A stretch of 64,000 nucleotides of DNA from contig OX621236.1 in assembly GCA_951640165.1 (NCBI GenBank), positions 26,900,948 through 26,964,947 of the forward strand, read 5' to 3'. Below, piece by piece: positions 32,275 through 42,786 of this stretch. A model generated the notes under the pieces. That model searched no databases. It worked only from the letters and a program-made list of their open reading frames with translations, and was not told the origin of the DNA. The stretch's first letter is position 1; each line of letters opens with the position of its first letter. This DNA comes from Pseudoips prasinana (taxonomy: Eukaryota; Arthropoda; Insecta; Lepidoptera; Nolidae). The position numbers and the translations under genes are program-made.

Positions 32275-33009
32275 ATGTCACAAATCACAGAAATACTAAC
32301 TGCACAGAACAGAATTGAAGAAAGTGTTAATAAGAGGTTAGATGAACTCCAAGCCCAAATTCAGACTGCTGGGACGGGCTCAAAGGACACTGTGGCGAAA
32401 GTAGCAGAAGAACTCCGTAGTTTCAAGGAGCTTATCTTTGGCATCCTTAGTCTCCTTCGACAGCAAATTAAAGAGTGCTCAAAGCAAATTGATGACTTGG
32501 AGACCAGGTCTCGTCAAAAAGCACTTGTCTTCTTTGGTGTTCACGAACAGGAAAAAGAAAACTGTACACAGGTGATGCTTGATATCCTTGTCAGTAAGCT
32601 GGGTCTGAGTAGTATCACCACATCTTCTTTAAAGGTGTGCCACAGACTGGGGTCTTCAAACAATGAACGGCAGCGGCCCATATTGATTCGTTTCAGTGAT
32701 ATTAATACCAAAGAGGCAGTCTGGAAGGCTAAAAGCAACTTGAAGGGCACCCCAATATCCATCAAAGAGTTCCTCACAAGGTCCAGACAAGCGGTTTTCA
32801 ATAAATGTCGTCTTTTCTTCGGTTTACATTCCTGCTGGTCGCAATCGGGGGCCATTATGATCAAAACTTCAGATCAAAAGCGGCACAAGTTAACCACCAA
32901 TGAAGAGTTCATGGCCCTCGCAGCCAAATACCCGAAGACGGCAGCTGCAGCACTCTCAACCCGGAGCGGGAGCAGTAGCGACGATAAGCTGAAAAATACC
33001 GTACGTTAG
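32275..33009 (+). CDS. LINE ORF1: coiled-coil RNA-binding protein
   Basis: 244 codons from the ATG at 32275; the frame extends 16 codons upstream only via a TTG. The first 90 residues have heptad-like Leu/Ile spacing (a coiled coil expected to trimerise). The middle has a LETRSRQ-like basic helix end, then a V-F-F-G-V-H stretch and a RPILIRF block, which fit the RRM-like core of L1-type ORF1 proteins. The C-terminal domain follows, with a KEFLTRSRQ block, and then a Ser/Lys-rich tail. Expected to coat element RNA. Unlike ORF1 at 6.0-7.05 kb it has no zinc finger. Frame is intact. Confidence 0.85.
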   Translation: MSQITEILTAQNRIEESVNKRLDELQAQIQTAGTGSKDTVAKVAEELRSFKELIFGILSLLRQQIKECSKQIDDLETRSRQKALVFFGVHEQEKENCTQVMLDILVSKLGLSSITTSSLKVCHRLGSSNNERQRPILIRFSDINTKEAVWKAKSNLKGTPISIKEFLTRSRQAVFNKCRLFFGLHSCWSQSGAIMIKTSDQKRHKLTTNEEFMALAAKYPKTAAAALSTRSGSSSDDKLKNTVR

Positions 33010-33697
33010 TTTAGTTTCGAGTTCACTAACACTTAATTATTTTTAATATATTATAGCTAGTTCTGAGATGTTTGTAACTTAGCACGGAAACTTACCTTTC
33101 AGTATAGTAAACAACTTGTTTGTAACAACTCCTTGTTGATAATGCCGTTTAGTTTTAAGGTTAAAATGCATGGAACAATGATTCATTTTTTCTAATCATG
33201 CTAATCATTTCATTATAGGTAGATTTAATCTAGTGTTTAAACAAATTTGAATGAGACTTCTATGTTTAGTTGTTGTTGTTTTTTTTTCTTCTTCTTTTTA
33301 CGTCTTTAATAGCTCATTCCGAATTCACTCACTCACTCACTAATTGTTAATGTCAAATCGTTCGGATGCATTTACAAATAAGATTTAAAGGTGGTTTATT
33401 TTGTTTGTTTAATTTTAATTATCTATTTTTTTTTCCCCAATTTTGTTCTATTATTTATGTACTCCGTGCTTAGTTATTATCATATAAGTTTTGTCCTAGA
33501 TAATTAAGCTGTATATTAAGTGTTTATAATATAATCTTTGCAGTGCTTACAGAATTTGTGTGCTGGCGGGTGGTGCAGAGTATAACTAGGTTTTTATTTC
33601 TTTAGGTATACTACTTTTTTTTTTTAAAGATATTTTACTTTATTAATTTTTATCGGTATATTATTCATATTTATATATATATTAATTTATTTACTAT

Positions 33698-36646
33698 ATG
33701 TCTGCTGTGTTGTCCGATGATGATACAGAATCCTTTTACTCCGCTCACGATTCAACTGATGACAGCTTCTGTTCGTTAACCGACTCGCTTGGAGTTTTCA
33801 TACGTGATAAATTCAATGACAGCCGTGGTCATCAGTTTAATGTTTGTCATCTCAATGCTCAAAGCATTCCTAGCCACTATACCGACTTATTGGATAGTTT
33901 TACAAAATGTAACGTTCACGCCATCCTGGTTTCCGAGAGCTGGCTAAAACCCCATCTTCTTTCTACCTTGTATCCACTCCCGGGTTACATACTTATTCGC
34001 CTTGACCGTTTAGGTAAAGGGGGTGGTGGCGTCGCCATTTATTTAAGGAGTGATCTCCCTTATAGTATTGCTGCTACCTCCTCACCTAACTATTCAGCGT
34101 CAGCCGAGTACCTTTTTCTTGAAATCTCGGTAAAAGGCGTCAAGACCATTATTGGTGTAGTCTATTGTCCCCCCAATGTTGATTATTTCACTGACTTCGA
34201 ATCAGTATTAGAATCTTTGGGTCTGGAGTATGCTCATCACATCATCATGGGTGATTTTAATACTAATCTCCTTGACCAGAACTCTCCTCGTTCCCGAAAA
34301 CTCCGGCACATTGTCGAGTCAAGCAGCTTACACATCCTACCTCTGCAAGCTACACACTATAATACCTCAGGTGACGCTACTTGGCTCGACTTAATCCTTA
34401 CGTCTAACCCTTCCCTAGTATCCTCTCATGGTCAATGTTCAGCTCCCGCATTCTCTCGCCACGACCTAATCTTCCTATCATATTTCCTGAAACCACCAAA
34501 ACCTAAATCCAAAGTACTGCACGTGCGTTCTTTTGTTCGTTTGAATGTGGAGTTGTTGTGTAAGGATGCAGCAGAAGTTAATTGGGAACCGATGTTGGAA
34601 GCCACTGCTTTGGATGATAAGGTACGCTTTTTTAACGAAGCAGTCGTTAAACTTTTTGATGTACATGCACCTATAAAAAAAGTCAAGCTAAAGCGTTCCC
34701 CAGCCCCGTGGATGACGCAAGGTATTCAGATGGCAATGCGACGAAGAGACTGTACCTTTCGCAAATTTAAAAAAGACCGCTCCGATATGAATTGGAATTT
34801 ATTTAAGATCGCTAGGAATCGGTGTAACCAGATGGTTCGTAACGCCAAACGCCGCCACATTTTTAACAATATCTCAACTGCTACTTCTGCTGATATCTGG
34901 AAGTTCCTTGGAACTCTTGGTATCGGTAAATCGCGAAATTTAGACCTCCCTAGTTCAATTCTTCTGGATGATCTTAATCACCATTTCTCCACTTCTTCAT
35001 CTATGGATCATCTGACTAAACACCAAACTATTTCATATATAAATGGTCTAACGCGCCCTGTTATAGATACATTTAAATTCTCTCCAGTTGACTTAGAAGA
35101 GATCAAAAAAATCATATTCTCCATTAAGTCCAATGCGGTTGGTTGCGATCAGATCAGCCGCCGCATGATAATCCCCATCCTAGCTCAATTGCTTCCTGCC
35201 ATATCCCACATTGTAAACTTTTCCTTGAGCACCGGATCATTCCCCATCCTATGGCGTAAAGCCTTGGTCCATCCTCTCCCTAAAATCTCGAATCCTTCAA
35301 GTCCAATTCACTACCGTCCTATATCTATCCTTCCTTTCCTTTCCAAAGTACTCGAGGCCTGTGTTAATAAACAACTATCCCATTTTGTTTTCCATAACGA
35401 TTTATTAAGTCCACTACAATCTGGATTTAGAACAGGCCACAGTACCACTTCCGCTCTCCTTAAAGTGACTGGCGATATAAGGGCGGGTATGGAGGACACC
35501 ATGATTACAGTTCTGGTTTTGATTGACTTCTCCAACGCCTTTAATAACGTCAGTCACGACATTCTCCTATCGATCCTTTCACATTTCAAGATCTCTGACG
35601 AAGCTCTGGACTGGTTTGTATCCTATCTTCGGGAGCGCCAACAGTCAGTTCGAGTCGGTGAATCGTCATCGAACTGGTGTAACGTTGACTCTGGTGTCCC
35701 TCAAGGCGGTATACTCTCTCCTTTACTATTTTCTTTATTTATAAACTTTCTTACCTACCATCTTCAGTGTTCGTACCATCTTTACGCCGATGACCTCCAA
35801 TTATATGCCCAGGCTAGGATTGAGAACATCCCTACAGTCATTAATAAGATTAATCTCGACCTAGAATTTATCAAACTTTGGACTGATAGGTTTGGTCTAA
35901 GTGTCAATCCTGCAAAATGCCAAGCCACTATAGTAGGTAGTTCTCATCTTATCAATAGGGTGGTCTTAGATGATCTCCCACCTCTACTATTCGACAATTC
36001 GAGCATCGGGATTAGCCCGTTTGTAAAAGACCTTGGTGTTCTAATTGACAAAACATTAAGCTGGCAAAACCAAATTGCAAGTGTTAGTCAGAGGGTCACT
36101 GGAATCTTGCGGTCTCTTTATCGTCTTAGGAATTTTCTGCCTCGGAAAACAAAAGAAACGTTGGTGCAGACTTTAATTTTCCCAATAATCGACTATGGTG
36201 ATGTTTGCTATTTCGACCTGAATGCAGATCACCTCAATAAACTCGATCGACTTCTGAACAACTGCATTCGATTCGTTTTCAACCTTCGTAAATATGACCA
36301 TGTTTCTTCTTTTCGTACTCAACTTCAGTGGTTACCAATTCGTCAGCGTCGTTCCTTTCGAGCTCTGACCACTCTTTATACTATTCTTGATTCTCCTTTT
36401 TCTCCTTCTTATTTAACAACTCACTTTCAGTATCTCTGCAGTAACCACAATAAAAATCTCCGTTCAACTCATAACCGTTTGCTTCAATGTCCTTCTCATC
36501 GTTCTGTCTTTCTCCACTCTTCGTTCTTTATTCAATCTATTCTCCTGTGGAATGCACTGCCATTGGAAGTCAGGATGGCCAAGAGTCGTTTTTCTTTTAA
36601 GAATAAACTACGAGTTCATTTACTGGGTTCCCTTAACAATGTGTGA
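33698..36646 (+). CDS. LINE ORF2: APE endonuclease and reverse transcriptase
   Basis: 982 codons from the ATG at 33698. An acidic Ser/Asp-rich leader of about 45 residues precedes the endonuclease: CHLNAQS near 50, SESWLK near 79, MGDFN near 185, WLDLIL near 229 and SRHD near 254. A basic linker leads to the reverse transcriptase: HYRPISIL near 539, DFSNAFN near 610, GVPQGGILS near 666 and YADDLQLYAQ near 696. The C-terminal region ends with NRLLQCPSHR and SILLWNALP blocks, shared with the fragment at 10.2-10.4 kb. The DFSNAFN form replaces the commoner D-x-S-K-A-F-D, but both catalytic Asp positions in YADD remain. No stop or frameshift. Activity is plausible; the clade is unresolved. Confidence 0.93.
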   Translation: MSAVLSDDDTESFYSAHDSTDDSFCSLTDSLGVFIRDKFNDSRGHQFNVCHLNAQSIPSHYTDLLDSFTKCNVHAILVSESWLKPHLLSTLYPLPGYILIRLDRLGKGGGGVAIYLRSDLPYSIAATSSPNYSASAEYLFLEISVKGVKTIIGVVYCPPNVDYFTDFESVLESLGLEYAHHIIMGDFNTNLLDQNSPRSRKLRHIVESSSLHILPLQATHYNTSGDATWLDLILTSNPSLVSSHGQCSAPAFSRHDLIFLSYFLKPPKPKSKVLHVRSFVRLNVELLCKDAAEVNWEPMLEATALDDKVRFFNEAVVKLFDVHAPIKKVKLKRSPAPWMTQGIQMAMRRRDCTFRKFKKDRSDMNWNLFKIARNRCNQMVRNAKRRHIFNNISTATSADIWKFLGTLGIGKSRNLDLPSSILLDDLNHHFSTSSSMDHLTKHQTISYINGLTRPVIDTFKFSPVDLEEIKKIIFSIKSNAVGCDQISRRMIIPILAQLLPAISHIVNFSLSTGSFPILWRKALVHPLPKISNPSSPIHYRPISILPFLSKVLEACVNKQLSHFVFHNDLLSPLQSGFRTGHSTTSALLKVTGDIRAGMEDTMITVLVLIDFSNAFNNVSHDILLSILSHFKISDEALDWFVSYLRERQQSVRVGESSSNWCNVDSGVPQGGILSPLLFSLFINFLTYHLQCSYHLYADDLQLYAQARIENIPTVINKINLDLEFIKLWTDRFGLSVNPAKCQATIVGSSHLINRVVLDDLPPLLFDNSSIGISPFVKDLGVLIDKTLSWQNQIASVSQRVTGILRSLYRLRNFLPRKTKETLVQTLIFPIIDYGDVCYFDLNADHLNKLDRLLNNCIRFVFNLRKYDHVSSFRTQLQWLPIRQRRSFRALTTLYTILDSPFSPSYLTTHFQYLCSNHNKNLRSTHNRLLQCPSHRSVFLHSSFFIQSILLWNALPLEVRMAKSRFSFKNKLRVHLLGSLNNV

Positions 36647-36669
36647 GCTGAATCAACATATCCTTTCGT

Positions 36670-36800
36670 TATATATATATATATATGTATTTATATATAT
36701 ATTTATTTTATAATATATTTATGTATGTATTAGCTATAGTATTATATGTATGTTTAAGTTGTATATTATTTATTATATATATTTATGTATATATGTTTTG
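36670..36800. repeat. TA/TATG-rich simple sequence in LINE 3' UTR
   Basis: Runs of TATATA, TTTATATATA and TATGTATG begin about 25 bp past the ORF2 stop. Confidence 0.85.
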
Positions 36801-37045
36801 ATCTCATATTCCTACTTTGATTTTTTTCTTCTACCGTACCGTATCTTATATCGATCTCCTATATCTGTACCTAATGCACCTATCTAATTATCTCTGCACC
36901 ACCTTAAGGTTGACTGGGAGAAAATGCCTTAGGCATTAAGTCCGCCTTTGTACCTATATGTGCATAAAGTTTAAAATAAAATAAATAAATATACAACTTA
37001 TAAGGTACTATTTTTATTTTATTGATAATAATAAATATTATATAT

Positions 37046-37130
37046 GCCGTGTGGTTGCCGGCCCAGAAAGAATAGCAGAGCTTCCCTATTACATCCCGTG
37101 GGTGTCGTAAAAAGAAGCTAAGGACAGTAG
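37046..37130 (+). repeat. Fragment of GCCGTGTGGTT-type dispersed repeat
   Basis: Starts GCCGTGTGGTTGCCGGC and contains CCCGTGGGTGTCGTAAAAAG, the opening of a common lepidopteran repeat. Truncated at about 37130. Confidence 0.6.
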
Positions 37131-37158
37131 GTAGTGATGCAGCAGCGTCACCTGTTTA

Positions 37159-37411
37159 TTAGCGCGCGCAGTTATGTGGTAGGTACAGTCAGCACCAAAA
37201 GTCGATGAACAGAATGTATATTTAACAGTACAGTTACGGCGTCAAATCAGGGTAATCTAATGATATATTTAATGGATGTGCTGGCGTCTGTACAGACTTT
37301 TTATCCATTAAATATTATCATTAGATTACCCTGATTTGACGCCGTAACTGTACTGTTAAATATACATTCTGTTCATTTTGGTGCTGACTGTACCTAACTG
37401 CGCGCGCTAAC
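37159..37411. mobile_element. Palindromic fold-back MITE
   Basis: Arms of about 105-118 bp pair from TTAGCGCGCGCAG on the left to its complement at 37411, with a 7-bp insertion in the left arm near 37175 and small mismatches. The loop of about 30 bp is centred near 37290. The inner boundary GTACAGTCAGCACCAAAA resembles the sequence beginning at 63.92 kb. Confidence 0.82.
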
Positions 37412-37520
37412 TCTCATGTTAAGCGCGGTGACTAAGGCCAACCCTTCCGAATGGCAACGATGCCTTTTCTTATGTATTTGCCTATAAAGTGTATGTGTAC
37501 TTCTGCTTAATTTAACATTA

Positions 37521-37697
37521 AGGCCTCCTACGCACTATTCGGTTAGCCGGAATGCGGTCAGCCGTAAACAATCAATATTGCTGACCGGGTGCCGCATCAC
37601 AGTGCGAATAAAAACTACTTTCTCCTACAATTATTTGAGTCCGATCAGCCGCACGGCTGGCCGCATTGCGGTTAGCCGCATAGTGCGTAGGAGGCCT
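37521..37697. mobile_element. Short TIR MITE
   Basis: 177 bp with inverted ends AGGCCTCCTACGCACTAT and further GC-rich pairing inward (CGGTTAGCCG, AATGCGG). Flanked by TA-containing sequence; target duplication length unresolved. No coding frame. Confidence 0.8.
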
Positions 37698-38269
37698 AAC
37701 TATTTCTACCTTCTTGTTTAGTTTATGAAATCTTATTTAGTTTTCTTCTTGTATGAAATGAAAACGATTCCATATCTCCATTTACTAAATTGTTACACCA
37801 TTTCATTACTCTTTTTGTTTTGGACAACTTTCGTCCATAGTGTCAAGTGTGGGTTTTAGCAGATTGGCAGCTATTTGCTGAACACCGCAGAGATGAGAAG
37901 AAGAAGAAGAAAAGAAGAAGTTGCACACTGCATAGTTTAGTTCCATATTCGACATTCTGTCTATTCAGTCCGACAAAACTCTTATAATCACTCTGCTTCA
38001 TTATTAATTGAAGTTTCTTTTAATAACGAGCGGTACTAATTCAACATAGAATAAAATTTTAACTTGAAGTTGTAATGTTGATTTTCTAAATGGATTCCAT
38101 TAGTGAATTAAAAATAAGAGAGAGTAATTTTCTAGTACTCAGTAAGAATTTACATTTTATAATTAATAATAATATCAGAAAATAAATAAAAATATAAATT
38201 AGCTAGAAATTATTTTTAATAGCATTATTATGTTGAGGTTGTGGACCACAACATCGAGATTATAATGCT
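37698..38269. other. No gene seen; AAG repeat
   Basis: AT-rich. An AAG/AGA trinucleotide run lies at about 37894-37920. Confidence 0.5.
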
Positions 38270-38640
38270 ATTGATTACCTCGTTGGCGTAGCGGCAGCGT
38301 GTTGAACCGCAGATAATGAGGTCCCGGGTTCAAACCCCTGGTCAGGCCAAAAAGTGATTTGGGGAATTTTATGTTACGAACATTTATTGTATTAGCCTGA
38401 AGTCTGGAAGTTGATGGAATTACACCTCCGTGCCTCGAAGAGTAGATACGTAAAGCCGCTAATCTCTTGCCAGTCGTGCCGCTAGTGGTCTCATCGGATC
38501 ATGAGAGTGATGGAATAGCAAGTGCCCCTGTGTTTACGCACACACTTGTGCACCATAATTTGCCCCGCGCAGATGTCTAGTCTCCATTGACATTGGCCGC
38601 CGTGGCCGAAATTCAACCAGAAGGATATTTTTATATTATA
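38270..38640 (+). mobile_element. SINE family S1, near full length
   Basis: Head TTACCTCGTTGGCGTAGCGG, B box GGTTCAAACCCC, body with GATCATGAGAGTGATGGAAT and tail GAAATTCAACCAGAAGGATA. The neighbouring LINE inserted immediately after its end. Confidence 0.88.
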
Positions 38641-38651
38641 GTATATTATGG

Positions 38652-40408
38652 ACTTATTTTTTTATTTATTTATTAGGTTTACCAACAGAAGCAACAATAT
38701 TTCACTTACAGATATAGTATACAATAAAACTTAATTCAATTGCGCATCTAATTATAGGTAAACACCACATTTTTAGAAACATTCTATAGGTAGTAAATTA
38801 ATCTATATTACATGTTTTATAGGAAAATATTATAAAACAAATACTTACTTCTATTAAAATTAAAAATAAACAAAGAAACAATCAATAATAGTTATAAATA
38901 TTATTAAAGGACTAAATTAAATTAATTACTAGATTTTTTTTATGAGTGACACTATTTCAAATATTATTTTACGCAGTGCACTTGTTTTCATGCTGAAAAT
39001 GTCTATTGGCCCAGTATAATACCTGTTAAATTGTCTACACAATCTTGGTATAGGAGCATTGTAACCCAGAACCGTTCTACGAAAGGGAGGCACAAACAGC
39101 GCAATAGGTTTACGAGGTGGTCGTCGTGGAACATTAAAATTTATTCGTTTTAGAAGCTGTGGACACGATATACCATATTTTAAAAGTTGGCATAAGAAAT
39201 GTATATCCGCTTGTGTCCTGCGTTTATCCAAAGAAGTTATTCTGAAATGTTTAAGCCTATCTTGATATGTCTTGTACTTCTTAGTCGTGCCTGTGGAATA
39301 GGCAAGATGCCACAAGAATCTTTTTTGTATTCTTTCAATACGAAGTATGTGTGTGGCGTAGTGTGGTCTCCATACGACTGTGCAGTATTCTAATAGACTA
39401 CGAACTAAGCTATTGTACAGTAGGATTTTAGTTTGCGGTTCCCGAAAAACTTTACCATTTCTTATTATAAAGCCTAAGATATTAGAAGCTTTTTTGATGA
39501 CTTGGTCCATGTGAGGTATGAATGTCATTTTTTCGTCTACTGTAACCCCAAGATCTTTATGTATGCCAATTTTTTTCAAAATATTCCCTCCTATATTGTA
39601 AGTAGCATTGTTATTATTGTGTTTTCGTGAAAATTTCATATGATAACACTTTTCTGTGTTGAGGAACATTTTATTGGTGCAAAACAATTCATTTAAATTG
39701 TCTAGGTCAGTCTGCAAATAAGCAACGTCTATGTCGCTCTTTATTACCCGCATTATTTTGAGATCATCCGCAAATAAAGATGGTTCAGAATACTGAAAAC
39801 ATTTGGGGATATCATTTATAAAGATATTGAAGAATATCGGTCCCAAGTTTGATCCTTGCGGAACACCTGATGCAATATTACGTAAGTTGGACCTGTATCC
39901 ATTTACTGCTACAAAATAAAAACGTTTACTTAAGTAGCTTTTAATCCAATTAAGAGAAGTGCCTGTGAAACCATAGGCAGAAAGCTTATTGAGTAGCACG
40001 TAATGGGGGACGCGATCAAAAGCTTTACTAAAGTCGGTGTAAATGACATCGACTTCTTGATTACCATCTATAGCCTCAGTCATTTCTTCCACAAACGTTA
40101 CCAAATTTGAAGTCGTTGATCTAGCTTTAGTGAAGCCATGTTGATGATCAGTAATATATTGTTGAAAATATTTTTTAATTATGATACAAACTATTGATTC
40201 AAATACTTTTGCCAGTGTAGAGAGGATAGATATGGGTCTGTAATTGCCAACAGCAGTTTTGTCACCGGATTTATAAATGGGAATTACCTTGGCACATTTC
40301 CACTCATCTGGAAACACCCCAGTAGTCAAAGATTTATTAATAATTGCATGCAATGGCTTTACTAACTGAGAAGCGCAGTTTCTAATAAATGAAATGTTTA
40401 TGAATTAT
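38652..40408 (-). mobile_element. 5'-truncated LINE with 10-bp target duplication
   Basis: The minus-strand element ends in an AATAAATAAATAAAA-rich tail at 38652 and is truncated at 40408. TATATTATGG flanks both sides (38642-38651 and 40409-40418), marking a clean insertion by target-primed reverse transcription. Confidence 0.88.
38929..40408 (-). CDS. LINE reverse transcriptase, 5'-truncated, open frame
   Basis: The open frame runs from the truncation point through a stop at 38929. There is no genuine start codon: the nominal start at 40353 is TTG and the frame continues upstream. In the 474 codons from 40353: YRPISIL near 38, DFSKAFD near 107, GVPQG near 163 and the catalytic box as FADD near 194 instead of YADD. 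The thumb and a C-terminal Arg/Pro-rich region follow. The endonuclease and fingers are absent because of truncation. The lack of any stop or frameshift in 490 codons implies recent insertion. It belongs to the Jockey-like group by eye. Confidence 0.9.
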
Positions 40409-40418
40409 TATATTATGG

Positions 40419-40624
40419 TCCATAGTGACCCTTGTGGAACGTTCTTCAAGCCACCCAGTGTACTCTAGAATGGGCTTAATTATTTAATGATCATAGCGGG
40501 GGTCACGAATTCAAACACGTTTGCTGTTCACCATTTCACTTTAAAAAGTCAGCATGTCGGAAACATCACTTTGCCAACTTAGTGTTGTTGTTGCGCGAAT
40601 ATCTATTAAATAAACTCTTTTGGT
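40419..40624. other. Short stretch, nothing recognised
   Basis: No repeat or gene signal beyond short AT-rich sequence. Confidence 0.35.
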
Positions 40625-40835
40625 CGAAAGATTTCAAAATATATAGTACGAAAGCCTCTTCTTACAGTCCGCCCCAAGGCATAGGACTGCTGTAGGTCGC
40701 AGTAATTTTATGTTTTCAGCTTCAAAGATATGGAATAACTTTCCTTTCCTTGAGATGAAAACAATATTTTCCTTAAGTAAAATGCTAAATAATATCTGTT
40801 GGAATGTCAAAAGCAAACTGTATTTCCTTCAGTGT
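40625..40835 (+). pseudogene. Decayed LINE C-terminus
   Basis: Translation with a frame change gives a basic R-P-K-A block, then F-S-A-S-K-I-W-N-N-F-P, the IWN-LP motif of LINE polymerase C-termini, then an F-K/S-rich end. One or two frameshifts. Clade unknown. Confidence 0.45.
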
Positions 40836-40909
40836 AGATCGCCACTTTAGGCTATGGCTAAAATTAATTTTTTAAATGTTTTAAAAATCCGTGAACATAA
40901 AATATCTAC

Positions 40910-42227
40910 TACTCTGTCAAGAAAGTACCGGGAAAAGATCAATAATATACAAAATGTTTGTTATTCATCCAAATTTATCTTATCACCTTCAAAGTATGCT
41001 CCTTCAGAAACGATACACTTATGCCAACGAATAATCCATTCATCAAAACATTTTTTAAACGCTGCTTTCGAAATTGAGTTCAGCTCTCGCCGCTAATTCT
41101 CATTTATGTCTTCTACCGATTGAAAACGGGTACCACGAAGTGGTAATTTGAGTTTAGGAAAAAGAAAGAAGTCAGCTGGAGCCATATCTGGTGAATATGG
41201 TGGTTGCTGGATGGTATTTGTTGAGTGTTTGGTCAAAAATTCGTTCACAATGATGGCCTTGTGCGAAGGCGCATTATCGTGGTGCGAAATCCAAGAATTT
41301 TCTTTCCACAAATCTGGCCTTTTTCGTCGAATTTGCTCTCTTAAACGCCGCATAACGCTCAAATAATATTCTTTATTTACCGTTCGACCTTCCGGTAAGA
41401 ATTCAGAGTGCACAACACCGCGATAGTCAAAGAAAACTGTCAACATGACTTTGACTTTTGATCGACTTTGGCGTGTTTTTTTCGGTTTCGGTTCAGTTGG
41501 AAGGCGCCACTCCGAAGCTTGTTGACTAGTTTGTATGTCAAACTCGTAAACCCACGTCTCGTCACCAGTAACAATGCGTTTCATGAATGTTGGGTCGGAA
41601 TTGACTCGTTCTACCATGTCCTCAGCGACTTTCATGCGATTCAGTTTTGGCAGAAAATTCTGATCTTTTGGGACTAGCCGAGCGGCAACATGTTTCATAC
41701 CCAAATGATTAGTTAAAATGGTACGAATCGACTCGTGAGATACAGAAAGATCGGTGGCTATCTCTCTCAGAGTTTAATGAGGATTTTCAGTCACTATTTC
41801 CTTCACTTTTGCGTTGTTAACTTCTGTTGCAGACGTTGATAGCCTACCAGAGCGAGGCAAATCTTTCATCACATCTCGACCGCTTTAGAACGCTTTGAAC
41901 CACTCATAAGCACGAGTTTTTGATTAAGTCGATCCACCGTAAGCCTTCTGTAACATTTTCAGTGACTCAGAACACGAAATTCCATTAGCGTTGCAAAATT
42001 TAAGACAAACTCTTTGTTCGATATTTTTGTCCATTATGAAATTCGCAATACACACTATATATGATATTACTAAAACCAGCACTGTATTTAATATAAATAA
42101 CAAATGCAACTCAAACTCCGCGCCAAAATGGAAACCAGTTGAGCCAATCTAACAACAACAACAAAAAAAATCTAATTTGGAACCATAAACAAATCATCCA
42201 TTCCCGATACTTTTTTGACTGAATGTA
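40910..42227 (-). mobile_element. Degenerate mariner
   Basis: Ends with GTCAAGAAAGTACCGGGAA on the low side and the imperfect complement GTCAAAAAAGTATCGGGAA on the high side, each next to a TA (40910-40911 and 42226-42227). About 1.3 kb, carrying one transposase frame broken only by stop codons. A different subfamily from the mariner at 24 kb. Confidence 0.88.
40961..42034 (-). pseudogene. Mariner transposase with four nonsense codons
   Basis: Minus-strand reading from the ATG at 42034 to TAA at 40961 stays in one frame for 357 codons, but has stops at 41926-41924, 41887-41885, 41776-41774 and 41095-41093. No frameshift is needed. The helix-turn-helix region, TGDETW, HHDNAPSH and YSPDMAPADFF motifs are all recognisable, with 34 residues between the last two Asp (DD34D). 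The stops include changes that look like single substitutions. Full length, but cannot make a working protein. Subfamily not determined. Confidence 0.92.
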
Positions 42228-42311
42228 CGTATATGTAACTAGAAATAATAATGTATATTGTAATAATAACTATATTACTACAAACATGTTCTGACTATTT
42301 ACAAGCGCTTT
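42228..42311 (+). repeat. Dispersed repeat A, 3' fragment (left part)
   Basis: Matches the end of repeat A from CTAGAAATAATAATGTAT to CATGTTCTGACTATTTACAA and CGCTTTTT. Its last part (ACGTGAGTAAAAACCTTTTTT) reappears at 44518-44540, so an insertion separates the two. Confidence 0.75.
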
Positions 42312-42786
42312 TTAGGGTTCCGTAGCCAAATAGCAACAAACGGAAATAGATACGTCATGTCTGTCTGTCCGTCCGTATGTCACAGCCACTTTTTTCCGAA
42401 ACTATAAGAGCTGTACTGTTGAAACTTGGTAAGTATTCTGTGAACCGCATTAAGATATTCACACAAAAATAGAAAAAGAATAATAATTTTGGGGGTACCC
42501 CATACATAGAACTGAAACTCAACAAAAAAAAATTTCATCGTACCCATGCATGTGGGGTATTTATGGATAGGTCTTCAAAAATGATATTGAGGTTCCTAAT
42601 ATCATTTTATTCTAAACTGAAAAGTTTGCGCGAGAGACACTTCCAAAGTGGCAAAATGATTGTCCCCCCCCCCTGTAACTTCTAAAATAAGAGAATAATA
42701 AAACTAAAAAAAATGTAAAATGTACATTACCATGTAAACTAACAACGAAAATTAGTTTGAACGAGATCTAGTTAGTAGGTTTTTTT

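Larger units (their letters stand above)
32200..36995 (+). mobile_element. Two-ORF LINE (CR1/L2/Jockey group), apparently intact
   Basis: ORF1 (32275-33009), a 688-bp AT-rich spacer, ORF2 (33698-36646) and a 3' region with TA/TGTA-rich simple sequence (36670-36800). It ends in GGCATTAAGTCCGCCTTTGT and an AAATAAATAAAT tail near 36995. Both frames are open. A truncated copy of the same family lies at 9870-10445 on the other strand. The 5' end is an estimate and I could not identify a target duplication. Confidence 0.85.
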
